Below, piece after piece: positions 34,868 to 36,553 of a stretch of 36,553 nt of DNA. Location of the stretch: contig JAFZLC010000014.1 of assembly GCA_017551675.1 (NCBI GenBank), positions 1 through 36,553 on the forward strand, written 5' to 3'. A program made the position numbers and the translations under genes. Positions within the stretch are counted from its first letter, which is position 1, and each line of letters begins with the position of its first letter. The DNA comes from Paludibacteraceae bacterium (GTDB taxonomy: Bacteria; Bacteroidota; Bacteroidia; Bacteroidales; Paludibacteraceae). The notes beneath the pieces are model-generated. The model was not told the origin of the DNA. It ran no database searches and saw only the letters and a list, made by a program, of their open reading frames with translations.

Positions 34868-36553
34868 TTATTTCACAATCAGTTTCTTTATGCTTCCTCC
34901 CATTTCAAATAGGTAGGAACCAGGAACCAAGTTGGAGATATTAATCTCTTCGTCTTTCTCTGTGGTACCCGATTGCGACAAAGTTCCGTTGATATTGTAT
35001 ATTTTATAATCACCGGCAACTGACACACTAACATACTCTATTGCAGGATTCGGATAGAGATAAAAGGCAATACCAGACTTGATGTATGGCACACCATCAC
35101 CGTCCTTATGAATCAGATTCAATGTATATTCAATAGTAATGTCTTCACGTGCCATATATTTATAAGTCACCTTTATCGTATCAGACTCACTATCCTCATC
35201 CACTTTCAGAATACCATCATTTTCTACAGCATTACCCGAAGTAATGGTCATCCTTGTATGATCGAAGTGGCCTGGCAATGTAGATAAGTCAAATGTATAA
35301 GTTTCATCAATTTTTGCCGTATACGTATTGTCTGAACAGTCAAATTCATTCCAATAAGAATCCAACTCCAAATCCTTATTTTCTGATAAATCTAGTGATG
35401 TCAAATGATTATCATTGCAATTCAGTTCCACTAAACTTGTGTTGTTTATCAGATTCAAAGCAGTCAAATCATTAGAATTACATTTTAAGTATTTCAAATT
35501 CTGATTATTGGACAAATCCAAAGTCGTCAGTTTATTATTTTGACAGTACAATTCTTTCAATGCCATATTATTAGAAATATTCAAATATGACAATTGATTA
35601 TCGTAACATTCAAACCATACCAATTCAGTATTGTTAGACACATCAATGGATGATAATTGATTGTTGTAACAATATAATTCTGTCAAATCAACATTGTTTG
35701 ACACATCAATGGATGATAATTGATTGTTGTAACAATATAATTCTGTCAAATCAACATTGTTTGACACATTCAATGTAGTCAACTTGTTATTAGAACAATA
35801 CAAATCTTCCAATGCCGTATTCTTGAACAAATCTAAACTCGTCAAATCGTTTGAAGAACAAGACAAATGCGTCAATGCCGTATTACTGGATAAATCCAAA
35901 CTAGTCAAATTGTTTGAATAACAAGACAAATACGTCAATGCCGTATTACTGGATAAATCCAAACTGGTCAAGTCGTTTGAAGAACAAGACAAATACGTCA
36001 ATGCCGTATTACTGGATAAATCCAAACTGGTCAAATAGTTTGAAGAACAATACAATTCCGTCAATGCTATATTACTGGACAAATCCAAACTGGTCAAATC
36101 GTTTGAAGAACAATCCAAATCCGTCAATGCCGTATTACTGGACAAATCCAAACTGGTTAGGTTGTTATAACTGCAATCCAAATTTGACAATGCCGTATTA
36201 CTGGATAAATCCAAACTGATCAAGTCGTTTGAATAACAAGACAAATCCGTCAATGCCGTATTACTGGATAAATCCAAACTGGTCAAGTCGTTTGAATAAC
36301 AAGACAAATACGTCAATGCCGTATTACTGGACAAATCCAAACTGGTTAGGTTGTTATAACAGCAATCCAAATTTGACAATGCCGTATTACTAGATAAATC
36401 CAAACTGGTCAAGTCGTTTGAATAACAAGACAAATACGTCAATGCCGTATTCTTGGACAAATCCAAACTGGTCAAATAGTTTGAAGAACAAGACAATTCC
36501 GTCAATGCCGTATTACTGGACAAATCCAAACTGGTCAAATCGTTTGAAGAACA
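34868..36553 (-). CDS. Secreted leucine-rich-repeat protein with T9SS tail (5' end outside window)
   Basis: The frame is open to the right edge (codons continue upstream of 36538), so the N-terminus and signal peptide are missing. About 18-19 repeats of 21 residues are visible, of the form LTSLDLSSNTALTxLxCSSND; the outer eleven are nearly identical and the inner ones more varied. Each repeat places a Cys at the same position (LSC, LDC, LYC), which would form a ladder along the solenoid. After a spacer beta domain (about residues 420-480 of the visible part), the last 65 residues form a T9SS type A-like sorting domain (LYPNPAIEYVSVSVAG, VPGSYLFEMGG). Such proteins are surface-exposed and often bind host proteins or other cells; the ligand is unknown. 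Confidence 0.88.
   Translation of the reverse strand, partial: CSSNDLTSLDLSSNTALTELSCSSNYLTSLDLSKNTALTYLSCYSNDLTSLDLSSNTALSNLDCCYNNLTSLDLSSNTALTYLSCYSNDLTSLDLSSNTALTDLSCYSNDLISLDLSSNTALSNLDCSYNNLTSLDLSSNTALTDLDCSSNDLTSLDLSSNIALTELYCSSNYLTSLDLSSNTALTYLSCSSNDLTSLDLSSNTALTYLSCYSNNLTSLDLSSNTALTHLSCSSNDLTSLDLFKNTALEDLYCSNNKLTTLNVSNNVDLTELYCYNNQLSSIDVSNNVDLTELYCYNNQLSSIDVSNNTELVWFECYDNQLSYLNISNNMALKELYCQNNKLTTLDLSNNQNLKYLKCNSNDLTALNLINNTSLVELNCNDNHLTSLDLSENKDLELDSYWNEFDCSDNTYTAKIDETYTFDLSTLPGHFDHTRMTITSGNAVENDGILKVDEDSESDTIKVTYKYMAREDITIEYTLNLIHKDGDGVPYIKSGIAFYLYPNPAIEYVSVSVAGDYKIYNINGTLSQSGTTEKDEEINISNLVPGSYLFEMGGSIKKLIVK
35638..35763 (-). repeat. Exact 63-bp tandem duplication in the LRR gene
   Basis: Copies at 35638-35700 and 35701-35763 are identical over 63 bp, encoding one LRR unit each. 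Exact identity, including silent positions, shows a recent duplication. Confidence 0.92.
35820..36553 (-). repeat. 63-bp tandem repeat array of the LRR gene
   Basis: About eleven and a half near-identical 63-bp units, each one LRR, with variation concentrated in the codons for the convex face (TYLSC, TDLSC, SNLDC, TELYC). The array runs past the window edge, so its true copy number is unknown. Confidence 0.9.

Noticed and set aside
35914-36219. Plus-strand ORF with repeated PYYWINPNW units
   Set aside because: It is the complement of the 63-bp LRR repeats; periodicity comes from the minus-strand gene.
35820-36553. Regular repeats considered as a CRISPR array
   Set aside because: The units are contiguous 63-bp coding repeats without unique spacers and keep one open reading frame.
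1-36553. Search for tRNA, rRNA, CRISPR, phage, integron or complete insertion-sequence features
   Set aside because: No cloverleaf, rRNA motif, array, integrase or intact transposase was recognised by reading; a dedicated tRNA and Rfam scan would be needed to exclude small RNAs.

Overview
The window reads as a piece of a Bacteroidota chromosome, most likely a Bacteroidales gut or rumen fibre degrader of the Prevotella/Bacteroides type. Three things point there. Many genes are preceded by the Bacteroidota sigma-factor -7 motif TAnnTTTG, sometimes with a -33 TTTG. Large secreted proteins end in Por-secretion (T9SS)-like C-terminal domains. The housekeeping genes (aspS, era, der, dgt, creD) and small families (DUF2582, DUF4250, DUF4010) are typical of the phylum. 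No tRNA, rRNA, CRISPR array, phage or intact insertion sequence was seen.

Left part (1-13.5 kb): two tandem secreted carbohydrate esterases (a CE1-like esterase cut by the left edge and a CE6-like acetyl esterase) carry the same Ig-like + CBM6 + C-terminal-domain tail and probably de-esterify hemicellulose. Next come a flavin-reductase-like protein, a divergently transcribed uracil-DNA-glycosylase-family protein, a secreted DUF6055/DUF4859 putative metalloprotease, a second, membrane-anchored flavin-reductase-like protein, dGTPase, and a 1186-residue CotH-kinase/lamin-tail surface protein with an in-frame glycine-rich minisatellite.

Middle part (13.5-25.4 kb): a three-gene minus-strand unit (two periplasmic SGNH hydrolases plus an MBOAT acyltransferase) looks like a cell-envelope glycan O-acetylation system. 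A small DUF2582 winged-helix protein follows. Next is a minus-strand unit of a membrane protein, a winged-helix regulator and CreD. Two copies of a 21-bp inverted repeat, one overlapping the unit's promoter, are candidate operators for that regulator. After these come an NhaC-type antiporter, aspS and a small zinc-ribbon protein.

Right part (25.4-36.6 kb): era-der, a DUF4010/MgtC-like membrane protein, a 1030-residue secreted multidomain protein with a metzincin-like HEMCH motif lacking the usual third histidine, DUF4250, an SF1 helicase, and a leucine-rich-repeat surface protein built from 63-bp tandem repeats that runs off the right edge. Possible decayed coding stretches lie at about 13.26-13.55 kb and 32.52-32.67 kb.

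No clearly new defence or mobile system is evident. The least conventional items are the putative creD-unit operator pair, the MBOAT/double-SGNH unit, the membrane-anchored flavin-reductase-like protein, the third-ligand-less HEMCH protein and the expanding LRR and Gly-rich repeats.
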